DNA from: Natrinema salinisoli
Lineage (GTDB): Archaea; Halobacteriota; Halobacteria; Halobacteriales; Natrialbaceae
Length of the DNA: 64,000 bases
Assembly (NCBI RefSeq): GCF_020405205.1
Contig: NZ_CP084469.1
Span: 1,674,001 to 1,738,000 of the forward strand
Direction: 5' to 3'
Position 1 is the stretch's first letter. Every line of letters starts with the position of its first letter. A model generated the notes under the pieces. That model was not told the origin of the DNA. It searched no databases and saw nothing but the letters and a program-made list of their open reading frames with translations. Positions 24,227-33,858 of this stretch are shown one piece after another. The position numbers were made by a program, and so were the translations under genes.

Positions 24227-24601
24227 ATGGCACAGACGGAGGACGCAAAAGCATACGCTGACGACACTACAATCACAGATATCCTCGGGGACCACCCACG
24301 AGCCAAGATTCTGACTGTGCTACTCTCCGAAGCGCCAAACGACATCAATATCACGGACATCGCACGGCTGGCCGGCCTCGAGCGAAAAACGGTCTACTCG
24401 CACCTTGACCCATTGCTTGCCTACGGGATCGTCGAAAAGTCACGGATGGTCGGTAACAGTACGATGTACCGAATCAACACGGACAACGAGGCCGCAAAGG
24501 CTCTCGGCAAGCTCGACCGCGAATTGATGCAGATCCTTGCCGCCAAGGAGGACGCTGGTGAACTTGATGAAGAAGGAACACCGATTGTCACCGAAAGCTA
24601 A
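24227..24601 (+). CDS. Winged-HTH regulator, 124 aa
   Basis: The core (about residues 14-85) is a MarR/ArsR-like winged helix ('LGDHPRAKILTVLLSEAPND', 'ITDIARLAGLERKTVYSHLD') followed by 'GIVEKSRMVGNSTMYRINTD', then a helical dimerisation tail. It is the nearest regulator upstream of the large ATPase gene at 24968 and divergent to the gene at 24120. Control of either is inferred. Confidence 0.75.
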   Translation: MAQTEDAKAYADDTTITDILGDHPRAKILTVLLSEAPNDINITDIARLAGLERKTVYSHLDPLLAYGIVEKSRMVGNSTMYRINTDNEAAKALGKLDRELMQILAAKEDAGELDEEGTPIVTES

Positions 24602-24967
24602 AAGCGGTCTGTAATGACTCCCACTCGTCGCTGCGGTCATAGAAGGTCATACTTTGCCTAATGATTACTGCGATAATGACTTCTGTAGTTTGGTGTGCTC
24701 AGACATCTGAATCACCGAGACGGTTAGGACGATTGAGAATCTAAATAAGATAGATAGAGGAGAACTCGAGGAAAAATACCAGTGAACAAGTCACCGTTAT
24801 CGCTCGTCGCAGAGCACTCTGGTAGCCGACCGGAACAATCGGTCATCTATTCCCGACATCTATTTATTAGATTTGCTATTATAATAGCGGTATTGAAAGT
24901 CACGACCCCAGAAGCGCTCACGCTACCGTCGGCATGAGCACTGTCTGTGGCAGACTTCGCTTAACCA
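24602..24967 (+). promoter_or_regulatory. Intergenic region with palindrome GCTATTATAATAGC upstream of the large ATPase
   Basis: Within these 366 bases the only marked element is a perfect 14-base palindrome at 24875-24888, centred about 87 bases before the ATG at 24968. It can serve as a TATA-like element and as a symmetric operator. The rest shows no gene or repeat. Confidence 0.45.
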
Positions 24968-27900
24968 ATGCCGACAGAGAAAGACGCGACGCCGATACCT
25001 GAGGAACCGACGACTGCATCTCTCGAGAACTCGAGTTCGACTACTGCTAGAGACGAGACCAGCAGTGACTCGAGTCCACAGATCAATGACGACACGACTG
25101 GAGTTCTCACGGACTCACAATCCCACGAGTTACGGACGTACATCGAAATTCGACCGTCGACGAACCCCCTCAACGCCACGGCCGTTTCACAGGCAACGTC
25201 ACTGCTGTACGAGAGTCTGCGAGAACTCTCACACTCAAGTGTCTGGTCGACACTGCGAACCAGAACCCAAAAACCGATCGTCGAGTGGCTACTCGTTGCT
25301 GACGGTCACTCAGACGCCAGCATTCGATATCTCGTCGGGACGACACACGACCCATTTCTCAGCGAGCTCGAGGCGATCCTTCGGACGTGGTTTCCGGACA
25401 CGTACGAATTGCGGCGAGTCGAGTGGCATCCGCGTCAAATCGAAGCCTCGCGTTCGATACCCACGGAAAACGAGCGTTCGTCGTCATCGACTGTCGGCGA
25501 TTGCGAGACACGGACGTGCCGAGAGCAACCGTACGTCACCGGTGTCGAGTATCGCGCTACTGCCGAAGTCCGCCGGGACTGGCAGACTTCGCTCGCAACG
25601 TTCGACGAGATCACTGATCGTTCCTCACAGCGACGGTCGGACGAAGACGAGTCGAAATCACGTCGCGTCCCGATCGCAACGCTCGTCGAAACGCTCTGCG
25701 ATTCGGCCGTCCCCATCGTGTATCAGGTCGTCTGTTGCCCGATCGGCGATCAGCGGGCAGATGCGGAACAGTACCGATACGACCTCGAGCGCAGCCTCGT
25801 CACGCCCGCTGATCGTTTCTTCGAGTTCGTTTTCCCGAAAGCGGACGAGAAACCCGATCCGAGACATCTCTCCCCCTCCTACCGAGACCGCCTCGCCGAT
25901 CTCGAGACGCGAGACCTCCGACGGACGTTCTGTCTCTCCGCTCGAGCGGTGGCGTTCGCAGATGAGCGCGATCGGGAGCACGCTGACGCGATCGTTCACA
26001 GTCTCGCGAGCGTATTCGGACATCTGAGCGGGCCGTTTCATACCGTTCGAGGGCACGTCACCACGGACAGCAACCTCCACACGGGCACGCTTCCACCTGG
26101 GAGCCGACTCTTCGTAGCGATCCGTGAGCGAACCTGTCCCGAACCGACGTACGACTCCCTCGAAACCCGCCTTCCGTGGAAGACACACGAGAGTGCTGGT
26201 ATCGTCGTCTCGCCCGAGGAACTTCCCGGATTCTGTCTGATCGATGGCGTCGGTCTGACGCCGACCGGGCAACGAGCACTCGGCGCTCGACAATCCGAAC
26301 GAACCGGGCTTCCACTGCCATCACCGACCGATCTCGAGCGATATACGGGGACTGGTCAAGCGCTCTGTATGCCCCTCACTGATGACCGCCAACCATACGA
26401 GAACTCGTTCGTCCTTCCGCCATCGCTTCAGGACAGACATCTCTTCGTCGTCGGCGATACGGGTTCGGGGAAATCCGTCCTCACGGCGGGAGCAATGCTT
26501 TCGAACCTCGAGGCGACGGACGGTCCGGAGATCCTCTTCGATTACAAGGGTGGTGGGACAGCCGAAGAATACCTCCGAGCACACTACGCAGAACACGGCG
26601 ACCTCGAGAACGTCCGCTACTTCGACCTCACGAAACTATTGCCCGCACTCTCGATCTTCGATATCAGGTCACTACTCGACGCCGGCCTCTCACGCGAGGA
26701 AGCGCGATCGAGGATTGCGGGTCACTACGAGGAAATCCTCGCGGGATTGATGGGCGAAGAACAGTACTACGGGGCGACGGAATCGACGAAGGCGATCCGA
26801 AACCACCTTCGGGCATTGTTCGATCCGATTCACGGCTCTGAGACCGTCTCGCACAAAGACCTCTATCGAGCGCTTCAGCGCACGCTGAGTGATCGAACGC
26901 CACCGCCGACCTCGGATGACCGACTCACCGAATACTTCGCCGGATTGCTCGAGCGCGACCGAGACGTCTTCAACAAGGTCCTCGGCGGTGCCGTGGCTCG
27001 AGTCGAGATCATCGCGACCGACGATCGGCTGGCACCGTTATTCGATCACGTCCATACACTCCCAGAATCAGACGACCGCAACGAAAATGGTGACCACGAG
27101 ACTCTCGAGGATTCGTCTCCGCACTTCGATTTCATCGATGCCATCAACGATGATGTGGTCATCATCTTCGATTTTGGCGGGATGGAAGAGCGAATCAAAC
27201 GCGCGCTGACGCTCGTCCTCCTCTCGAATCTGTGGACGGCACTGAAAGCGCGATCAAAGAGCCCGGAAATGGCCGAAAACCCTCTCTTAGTCAATTTATA
27301 TCTCGAGGAAGCGAAAGACGTCGTCGCAACGCAACTGGTCGATACGCTCCTCTCGCAGGGGCGATCGTTCGGCCTCTCCCTCATGCTTGGCGTTCAGTTT
27401 CCGAGCCAGCTCGATTCACCGGATCCGTCGAATCACACGTATGAGGAAGCCCTCAACGAGATTGGGACGTTCATCGTCGGCAACGTTAGCATCGAAGACG
27501 ATCTCGCAAAGGCGCTCGCGACCGATACCATTCCGCCGAAGCACGTCGCCAGACGCCTCGCAGCCATTCGCCACGGCGAGTGGCTCGTCCGCCCTGCTGC
27601 GGAGTTCGGCTCACCCGTTCCACGGCCGTTTCTCGGACGATCACTGCCCGCACCTGACGGTCACCCAGTGAGTGAGACTCCTCTCGATGATGAGCGATCA
27701 CAGGCTTTCGAAACCGTATTCGAACTCACTGCACTCGAGACGTGGAAAGAATTTGGACTCAGTCATGAAATCCATCCTTCCAGAAGCGACACAGCGGGCG
27801 GTGAGAACGGAGCAGATGACGTCGATGACGACCCTCGTGAGGAGATACTTCGAGTAGATTCCCTACTGCCACACACGAGGCGACTCCCCGATTGCGTGAG

Positions 27901-28813
27901 CTACGACGAATCGGTCCATGCCCTCTGCTGTGGATCGTGTGAAAATCGTTATGACCCGACTATCGAAGGCATGAAACGGGCGATCGAGTGCTGTCATACA
28001 CTCACGGATGTCGATTCGGACGATATCCCCGTCTGTGATGTCAATCTCAAACTTACGCCCGAAGAGCGCGACGTCTCTGAGTGGAGCGATCGCCAACTAC
28101 TCTTCTTACAGACGGTGTACAACGCTCAGCAGCTTCGATATGATCCTCTCGAGTACGCTCTCCTTCAGGACTCGATGATCAGACTCCAGGAGTACGTCGG
28201 GATTGAAACCGACGAGATTGCTCCACTACTTGACGCCGACCTCCTCAGACACGATACGGATCACCCACATCGGCTATACTCAGTCTCTTCGGAAGGCCGA
28301 TCTGCAATCGGTGAAAGCTATCGCAAAGGTGTCGATTACGGCCACGGAGTCGGTGATCTCGACGAGTCCAGTGAACACGTCTTCGGGATTGAGGTCACTC
28401 GGCAGTATCTCGAAGAGGCGTATGCGGCGAATCCACAATCGGACGTCACCGAGGTTATTCCCTATTACGAACTCGACGATCAACACCGACTCGACCTCGC
28501 GGGTGTGAGTGATGATGGTGAGATTATCGTGACAGCCGAGGTCGAACGGATCAACCACGATATCGGACGTGCGGTGCCCGACGACTTCGATAAAATGGCT
28601 GCCTGTGACCCCGAGGCCGCAATCTGGGTCGTTATGAAACAGGCCGATGGACACAGACTGCTCTCGGCGCTCAACGACCCACTCGAGGGTGACCCACGGG
28701 TCGAGAAAACGTATGCAAAGACCACACCACCCCAACAGTTCCGGATCGACACGCCAGGGATGACGGCGGTCTATCCTGCAGAGTGGCTCCGGGATCACTC
28801 ACCAGAGCCGTAA
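24968..28813 (+). CDS. Very large VirD4/HerA-type ATPase with extra C-terminal domains, 1281 aa
   Basis: The N-terminal 480 residues are strand- and helix-mixed without clear membrane segments. The ATPase core follows: Walker A 'GDTGSGKS' (496-503), 'FDYKGGG', an acidic strand 'DDVVIIFDFGG' near 735, and the probable Walker B 'LLVNLYLEEAKD' (about 773-783) with 'GRSFGLSLMLGVQFPSQL' after it, as in TraG/VirD4/HerA proteins. A Cys-rich knuckle follows ('CCGSCENRY' about 983, 'ECCH' near 1005). The last 150 residues resemble a PD-(D/E)XK fold ('RLDLAGV' with Asp about 1175 and 'TAEVE' near 1189). It is probably the coupling ATPase of the transfer system. The nuclease-like domain is an inference from motifs. 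Confidence 0.7.
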   Translation: MPTEKDATPIPEEPTTASLENSSSTTARDETSSDSSPQINDDTTGVLTDSQSHELRTYIEIRPSTNPLNATAVSQATSLLYESLRELSHSSVWSTLRTRTQKPIVEWLLVADGHSDASIRYLVGTTHDPFLSELEAILRTWFPDTYELRRVEWHPRQIEASRSIPTENERSSSSTVGDCETRTCREQPYVTGVEYRATAEVRRDWQTSLATFDEITDRSSQRRSDEDESKSRRVPIATLVETLCDSAVPIVYQVVCCPIGDQRADAEQYRYDLERSLVTPADRFFEFVFPKADEKPDPRHLSPSYRDRLADLETRDLRRTFCLSARAVAFADERDREHADAIVHSLASVFGHLSGPFHTVRGHVTTDSNLHTGTLPPGSRLFVAIRERTCPEPTYDSLETRLPWKTHESAGIVVSPEELPGFCLIDGVGLTPTGQRALGARQSERTGLPLPSPTDLERYTGTGQALCMPLTDDRQPYENSFVLPPSLQDRHLFVVGDTGSGKSVLTAGAMLSNLEATDGPEILFDYKGGGTAEEYLRAHYAEHGDLENVRYFDLTKLLPALSIFDIRSLLDAGLSREEARSRIAGHYEEILAGLMGEEQYYGATESTKAIRNHLRALFDPIHGSETVSHKDLYRALQRTLSDRTPPPTSDDRLTEYFAGLLERDRDVFNKVLGGAVARVEIIATDDRLAPLFDHVHTLPESDDRNENGDHETLEDSSPHFDFIDAINDDVVIIFDFGGMEERIKRALTLVLLSNLWTALKARSKSPEMAENPLLVNLYLEEAKDVVATQLVDTLLSQGRSFGLSLMLGVQFPSQLDSPDPSNHTYEEALNEIGTFIVGNVSIEDDLAKALATDTIPPKHVARRLAAIRHGEWLVRPAAEFGSPVPRPFLGRSLPAPDGHPVSETPLDDERSQAFETVFELTALETWKEFGLSHEIHPSRSDTAGGENGADDVDDDPREEILRVDSLLPHTRRLPDCVSYDESVHALCCGSCENRYDPTIEGMKRAIECCHTLTDVDSDDIPVCDVNLKLTPEERDVSEWSDRQLLFLQTVYNAQQLRYDPLEYALLQDSMIRLQEYVGIETDEIAPLLDADLLRHDTDHPHRLYSVSSEGRSAIGESYRKGVDYGHGVGDLDESSEHVFGIEVTRQYLEEAYAANPQSDVTEVIPYYELDDQHRLDLAGVSDDGEIIVTAEVERINHDIGRAVPDDFDKMAACDPEAAIWVVMKQADGHRLLSALNDPLEGDPRVEKTYAKTTPPQQFRIDTPGMTAVYPAEWLRDHSPEP

Positions 28814-29626
28814 CTCACACGAGTGCGTGGTTTTCCCTTCTACAGCGTCTCTCTATCCGAACTCGAGTTCCATTACAGGCCCATACGGCGTTTCGCGTCT
28901 GTTCTGCGCTTGAGACACCACGTATGCATCACAGATCTGGCCCTCCACTGTTCATAATCGACCAAATCATCCGCAAGGACTGCTGTGGGCAGTTTCTCGA
29001 GGACGAACTAGGTGGGCCGACCGATCTGCTATTGCATCCCTGTCTGCCAAACTCGATCCCGCTTGCTCGAGTCGCGGTCGCGAGACGGGGTAGTAACTGT
29101 ACATCCTCATCGCATGAACTCGCCTGAGAAGGCCCCCTCTTCGATATCCTCCGTTCGAATTACCCTCGAGCGTTCTCTGTCTTGATGACGGAATCGGAGC
29201 TATGGGTGGAGGGAAATTCCACTACGTTCTCGAGTAGTTGGTCGAAATCGACTGTTCAAAACCGATAAACGAGGTCCGATTATGGAGGGTTCAGCCACCT
29301 CGTTTCGGTCTCTTTTGCTGGCGCGAATACGCTTCTGGTATGCCCGCTTCGCTTCACTAGACCCGTTTCAGGAAGCCTACTCGAGTTGTAGGATGATTCC
29401 AAATCCTTCTTTCTCTGTTCCTAGGATTTCCAGCTATTGCCGCACAACATCACCTTGCGGAGGTTAGAGGTGATTATGATCGTCTGTACCGAAACAAGAA
29501 CGGATCCGTGAGTGCTGTGACTGGTAATCCGATCTATGATTTTCACTATGGCCTACTGCACATGGTGAGTGGCACTGGCCCAACAGAGACGGTATGTTCA
29601 CAGCCAACGGTGAGTCCTTCTGTCTA
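28814..29626. other. Junction region between accessory block and core genes, no supported gene
   Basis: About 810 bases without a convincing gene. Short open frames exist on both strands but show neither protein character nor a start signal. The region separates the last accessory gene (24968-28813) from the core minus-strand gene uppP. No tRNA, integrase or direct-repeat end was found. If the left block is an integrated element, its right boundary should lie here. Confidence 0.5.
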
Positions 29627-30454
29627 TCACACAAGGAGAGAAACGATTCCCCCACCGACGATCGCGAGTCCGCCGAGACCGAAACAGACGACCCAGAACG
29701 GGACGCGATCCACGACGCGCATGAGGGCGTCGATGGTGAGGTAGCCGACGATAGCGCTGAAACTCAGTGCCACCACCGCGGGGCCAGGATCAATCCCGGG
29801 GAGACCGCCGGCACCTGCGACGGTGAGCGCGGCCGCACCGAGACTCGCCGGGATCGACAGCAGGAAGGAAAGCCGAAAGGCCGCGGGCGGGTCGTAGCTG
29901 CGAAACAGCAGCGCGCTCGTCGTCACTCCCGACCGGGAGATTCCGGGCAAGATCGCGACGCCCTGTACGGCACCGACCAGAACCGAGTCTAGCAGGGTCG
30001 GCGCCTCGCGAAACGCCATCGAGACCGACTCGGAGGCGAGCTGGAGGACTCCCGTCAGGACCAGCAGGACGCCGATGGCCGCGATGAAGACGCCGCCGGT
30101 GAGCTGCCCGGCGAGGTCGACCGCGTATACGTACAGCGGGATCCCCACGAGGCCGGTCATCGTCGAGGCGACGACGACGTACGACGCGATCGCGTTCTCA
30201 CCGGCGTACGCGCTGGCGGGTCGCCAGCCGGGCACCGCGCGAAGGGCCGTGGTAATGTCGTCGCGGAAGTAGACCGCCGCCGAGAGCGTCGTGCCGACCT
30301 GCAAGAACAGCGCCAGTTGCACCGCGACTGCGGGGTCGGTACCGACGACCGTCAGGAACAGCGCCAGATTGCCCTGACTCGAGACGGGCAACCATTCGAC
30401 GATCCCCTGGACGATTCCGGCGAGTATCGCGACGACGAATTCCGCGCGGGTCAC
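29627..30454 (-). CDS. uppP: Undecaprenyl-diphosphate phosphatase (UppP/BacA family)
   Basis: Eight hydrophobic segments and both family motifs are present: 'GIVQGIVEWLPVSSQGN' at the N-terminus (acidic Glu and Ser) and 'LPGISRSGVTTSALL' in the middle. UppP removes phosphate from polyprenyl diphosphate at the outer face of the membrane, recycling the lipid carrier; in haloarchaea the substrate would be dolichyl-type diphosphate for glycosylation. The start is taken as GTG at 30454 because the TATA element (TATTTAA, minus strand, 30481-30487) lies about 27-33 bases upstream, giving a leaderless transcript. The length is 275 residues. Confidence 0.85.
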   Translation of the reverse strand: MTRAEFVVAILAGIVQGIVEWLPVSSQGNLALFLTVVGTDPAVAVQLALFLQVGTTLSAAVYFRDDITTALRAVPGWRPASAYAGENAIASYVVVASTMTGLVGIPLYVYAVDLAGQLTGGVFIAAIGVLLVLTGVLQLASESVSMAFREAPTLLDSVLVGAVQGVAILPGISRSGVTTSALLFRSYDPPAAFRLSFLLSIPASLGAAALTVAGAGGLPGIDPGPAVVALSFSAIVGYLTIDALMRVVDRVPFWVVCFGLGGLAIVGGGIVSLLV

Positions 30455-30536
30455 TGGTGATAGTGGACGAGCACGACCACTTAAATACGCGCGATTTGAA
30501 CCGATCGTAGGGTGTTCCAACGGGGCGACGGACCGG

Positions 30537-32339
30537 TCATTCGACAGTCACGCTCTTGGCGAGGTTCCGCGGCTTGTCGATCGATCGGCCCAGCAGGTTG
30601 GCGACCCAGTAAGCGACCAGCTGCAACTGGACGTTCGCGAGTACTGACGCCCCGAGATCGTCGATCGCGGGGATCTCGAGGACGTGATCGGCGTATCGCG
30701 TCGCGTCGGATTCCCCGTCGGTGATCGCCACGACGGGGGCGTCACGTGCTTCGACCTCTTTGACGTTTCCGATCGTCTTCCGCGCGGTTTCGCCGTCGCC
30801 GGTAGCGATCGCGAACACCAGCGTGTTCTCGGTCACGAGCGCGAGCGGGCCGTGTTTCAGTTCGCCGGCAGCGAACCCCTCCGCGTGGCGGTAGGTAATC
30901 TCCTTCATTTTCAGCGCTCCCTCGAGCGCGACCGGATAGTGGTACCCTCGGCCGATGAAGAAGTAGGCGTCCGCGTCGACGAACGCTTCGGCCACCGACC
31001 GAGCGTTCGTCGTCTCGAGGACCGTCTGGACCTGGCCGGGGATGTCCCGGAGGGCCTCGAGCTCCGCCCGCGTCGGGTCGGCGCCGAGGTCGAAGGCGAG
31101 CAGGGCGAGCGCGAGTTGCTGACTCGCGAACGTCTTCGTCGCGGCGACCCCGATCTCGGGGCCGGCCCTGATGTAGAGGACGTGGTCGCACTCCCGCGCG
31201 GCCGAACTGCCGACCGTGTTGGTCACCGCGAGCGTCGTCGCTCCGGCGCGGTCGGCCTCGCGCAGGGCGCGCAACGTGTCGGCGGTCTCGCCGCTCTGGG
31301 TAACGCCGATCACGAGCGTGGACTCGTCGACGGGGACGCGATCGCTCGCGTACTCGCTGGCGAGGAACGCCTGTGCGCTCACGCCGGCCGTCCGGAGCCG
31401 CTCCGCGCCGAACATCGCCGCGTGGTACGACGTACCACAGGCGACGAACTGGATCGGCCCCGTGTGGTCGAGGTCGTCGAGTTCCTCGAGTCGAACCGTC
31501 CCCTCGAGTTCGTCGATCCGGCCGCGGAGACACTGACGCAGGGAGGTTGGCTGCTCGTGGATCTCCTTGAGCATGTAGTGGTCGTAGCCGCTCTTCTCCG
31601 CGTCTTCGGGATCCCACGCGACCGTTTCCGTCGGCCGATCGACGGGATGTCCATCGGCGTCGGTGACCGCTACGCCGTCGGAAGAGAGCCGAGCGAAGTC
31701 GCCGTCCTCGAGGTAGCAGACCCGATCCGTGTGCTCGACGAACGCGGGGACGTCGCTCGCGAGATACGTGCCGGTCTCACCGAGGCCGACGACCAGCGGC
31801 GAGTCCTGCCGCGCAGCGTACACCGTCTCCGACCCCTCGAAGACCGCTGCGATCGCGTAACTGCCCTCGAGCTGGTCGATCGCCAGCTGAAACGCCTCTT
31901 CCTGGTCCGCACCGCGGTCGAGATAACGGCCGATCAGGTGCGGGACGACCTCGGTGTCGGTCTCGCTTCGAAACTCGACACCGGCGTCAGCGAGATCGTC
32001 GCGTAGCCGCTGGTAGTTCTCGATAATTCCGTTGTGAACGACGGCGACCCGCTCCCGTTCGTCGCAGTGAGGGTGGGCGTTGGCGTCGGACGGCGCGCCG
32101 TGCGTGCTCCAGCGCGTGTGGCCGATCCCGGTCGTTTCGCCCGCGAGCTCCCGGCGTGAGACGACTGCCTCGAGGGCCGACAGCTCGCCAGCGGCCTTGG
32201 AGACCGTCATCGACGGCGTCGGGACGGCCAGGCCGGCGGAGTCGTAGCCGCGGTACTCGAGTGCCGACAGCCCGTCGAGGACGACGTCGACGGCGTCGTC
32301 CCCGCCAGCAGAACCGACGTAGCCGATGATTCCACACAC
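30537..32339 (-). CDS. glmS: Glutamine-fructose-6-phosphate transaminase (isomerizing)
   Basis: The protein begins 'MCGIIGYVG' with the N-terminal nucleophile Cys2 of the class II glutamine amidotransferase. The glutaminase domain (about 1-220) includes 'GHTRWSTHG', and two SIS sugar-isomerase domains follow (about 270-590; 'GTSYHAAMFG', 'GVTQSGETADTL' and the C-terminal 'LAKSVTVE'). It makes glucosamine-6-phosphate, the first step toward UDP-GlcNAc. The start is GTG at 32339. The nucleotidyltransferase gene ends two bases upstream of the start, so the two are one operon. Confidence 0.95.
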   Translation of the reverse strand: MCGIIGYVGSAGGDDAVDVVLDGLSALEYRGYDSAGLAVPTPSMTVSKAAGELSALEAVVSRRELAGETTGIGHTRWSTHGAPSDANAHPHCDERERVAVVHNGIIENYQRLRDDLADAGVEFRSETDTEVVPHLIGRYLDRGADQEEAFQLAIDQLEGSYAIAAVFEGSETVYAARQDSPLVVGLGETGTYLASDVPAFVEHTDRVCYLEDGDFARLSSDGVAVTDADGHPVDRPTETVAWDPEDAEKSGYDHYMLKEIHEQPTSLRQCLRGRIDELEGTVRLEELDDLDHTGPIQFVACGTSYHAAMFGAERLRTAGVSAQAFLASEYASDRVPVDESTLVIGVTQSGETADTLRALREADRAGATTLAVTNTVGSSAARECDHVLYIRAGPEIGVAATKTFASQQLALALLAFDLGADPTRAELEALRDIPGQVQTVLETTNARSVAEAFVDADAYFFIGRGYHYPVALEGALKMKEITYRHAEGFAAGELKHGPLALVTENTLVFAIATGDGETARKTIGNVKEVEARDAPVVAITDGESDATRYADHVLEIPAIDDLGASVLANVQLQLVAYWVANLLGRSIDKPRNLAKSVTVE

Positions 32340-32341
32340 TG

Positions 32342-33523
32342 TTACTGCACCTCCGTTTCGTGGTCGATCGTCCCGCGAACGGTCGCCCCCGCGTGGAGGA
32401 CGGCATCGGAGCCGACGATCGTGCCCGGCGCGTAGGTGACGCCACCGCCGTCGCGGACGCGATCCGCGAGCAACGCGCCCAGTCGCTCGTTCTCGTGAAC
32501 GCGATTACCGACGCGAACGTCACCCGGTCCGCCGACGACGGTCGAGCCGGTGCCGACCCGGACGTTGCGCCCGGTGACACAGTCGACGAGCGTCGCCCCC
32601 GAACCGACGCGCGTGTCGGCGTCGATGACGCTGTGTTCGACGATCGCGTTCGCCCCGACCGTCACGTTGTCACCGAGTACGGCGTTCGGTCCGACGACGG
32701 ATCCGGGACCGACGACGCAATCGGCCGAAATCACGACCGGTTCGACGATCGTCGCCGACTCGTGAATTCGAGCGTCCGGCGACACCGTACTCTCGACGCC
32801 GTCGACTCGCTCGAGAAGCGCCGCTGAGACGGTGAGCAGGTCCCACGGATAGGTCGCATCGATCCAGACGCCGTCGGACGTAACGCCCCGGACGGTTTCC
32901 CCGGCGGCGATCGCGTTCGCGATCCCGTCGGTGAGCGAGTACTCGTTCAGCTGTGGGTCCGGCACCCGGAGATACTCGAACAGCTCCGGCTCGAACACGT
33001 AGACGCCCGCGTTGAGCTGGTAGGTGCGGTCGTCGCTGGGGTGTTCGACGATCTCCGTGACGTAACCGTCGTCGTCACAGATTACGCCGCCGTACTCGTC
33101 GACGTCCTCGTGGCGAATGAGCCCGAGCGTCGCGATCGCGTCGTCGCCGTCGTCGTAGGCAGCGAGCACGTCCTCGACGATCCGCTGGGCCACGAGCTGA
33201 TCACCGTTGAGAACGAGTCGCGGCTCCGAGACGTCCGGTTCGGCCGCCAGCAGGGCGTGACCGCTCCCGAGTTGTTTCTCCTGCACGACGTACTCGAGGG
33301 CGGCGTCGCGATACGTCGATCCGAAATGAGACTGGACATGGGTCCGACCGTAGCCGACGACGACGGTGATCTCCGTGATTCCGGCGTCGACGAGCGCATC
33401 GAAAACGTGCTCGAGAATGGGTTTGGTGGCCGCGGGAAGCATCGGCTTGGGCCGATGCTTCGTCAGCGGCCGCAGACGGGCACCCTCACCCGCCGCGAGA
33501 ACCACCGCAGAACGAATAGGCAT
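32342..33523 (-). CDS. glmU-like: GlmU-like sugar-1-phosphate nucleotidyltransferase
   Basis: The N-terminal half is a nucleotidyltransferase domain ('AVVLAAGEGARLRPLTKHRP' with the Lys of 'KPMLPAATKP'), and the C-terminal half (about 245-390) is a left-handed beta-helix of hexapeptide repeats ('ADCVVGPGSVVGPNAVLGDN'). This layout is that of the archaeal bifunctional GlmU-type or glucose-1-phosphate thymidylyltransferase family. Being next to glmS favours UDP-GlcNAc synthesis. The ATG at 33523 follows a TATA-like element (about 33545-33555) by about 25 bases, so the transcript is probably leaderless. Confidence 0.85.
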   Translation of the reverse strand: MPIRSAVVLAAGEGARLRPLTKHRPKPMLPAATKPILEHVFDALVDAGITEITVVVGYGRTHVQSHFGSTYRDAALEYVVQEKQLGSGHALLAAEPDVSEPRLVLNGDQLVAQRIVEDVLAAYDDGDDAIATLGLIRHEDVDEYGGVICDDDGYVTEIVEHPSDDRTYQLNAGVYVFEPELFEYLRVPDPQLNEYSLTDGIANAIAAGETVRGVTSDGVWIDATYPWDLLTVSAALLERVDGVESTVSPDARIHESATIVEPVVISADCVVGPGSVVGPNAVLGDNVTVGANAIVEHSVIDADTRVGSGATLVDCVTGRNVRVGTGSTVVGGPGDVRVGNRVHENERLGALLADRVRDGGGVTYAPGTIVGSDAVLHAGATVRGTIDHETEVQ

Positions 33524-33665
33524 AGTTGGAGTGACAGTAACCAACTATTATTAGTTTTGTGGCTCGGAGTATCGCCTGTTACCGCCTCGCAAGGGCTGCT
33601 TGGCGGTAAACAAAACATGCCGAGAATGTGTAATAAAAGCGCTATTACACCGTTCCCTATCCCGT

Positions 33666-33858
33666 TCAGTCAACCGTCTCGGGCTTCCCGTCGATCGTCT
33701 CGGTGTGGCGACCCCGACGCGCTCGAAACCGCGGTCCGTGTTTCGCGACGAGATCCGCGAGCAGTCTGCCTCCCGATCGGCGCCTGAACGATCGGGTACT
33801 CGATCTCGAGGGTCGAACAGAGCGGCGTCTGTAGCGCCGGTTCTCCGCTCTCGCTCAT
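33666..33858 (-). pseudogene. Internally deleted nitronate monooxygenase-like remnant
   Basis: The ATG at 33858 overlaps the moaC stop (ATGA) and opens 'LCSTLEIEYPIVQAPIG', the N-terminal signature of nitronate monooxygenases. After 29 residues the similarity stops. In the neighbouring frame the remaining bases read a plausible protein tail ('LLADLVAKHGPRFRARRGRH'), ending at TGA 33666-33668. A large internal deletion with a frameshift explains both. The origin of the tail is not certain. Confidence 0.55.

Noticed and set aside
28924-29127. Short plus-strand frame 'MHHRSGPPLFIIDQII' in the junction region
   Set aside because: No promoter, ribosome site or recognisable domain; amino-acid use unlike the acidic neighbours.
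30684-32006. Open frame of 440 codons on the plus strand opposite glmS
   Set aside because: Composition (Arg, Val, Gly, Asp) and lack of motifs fit an antisense shadow.
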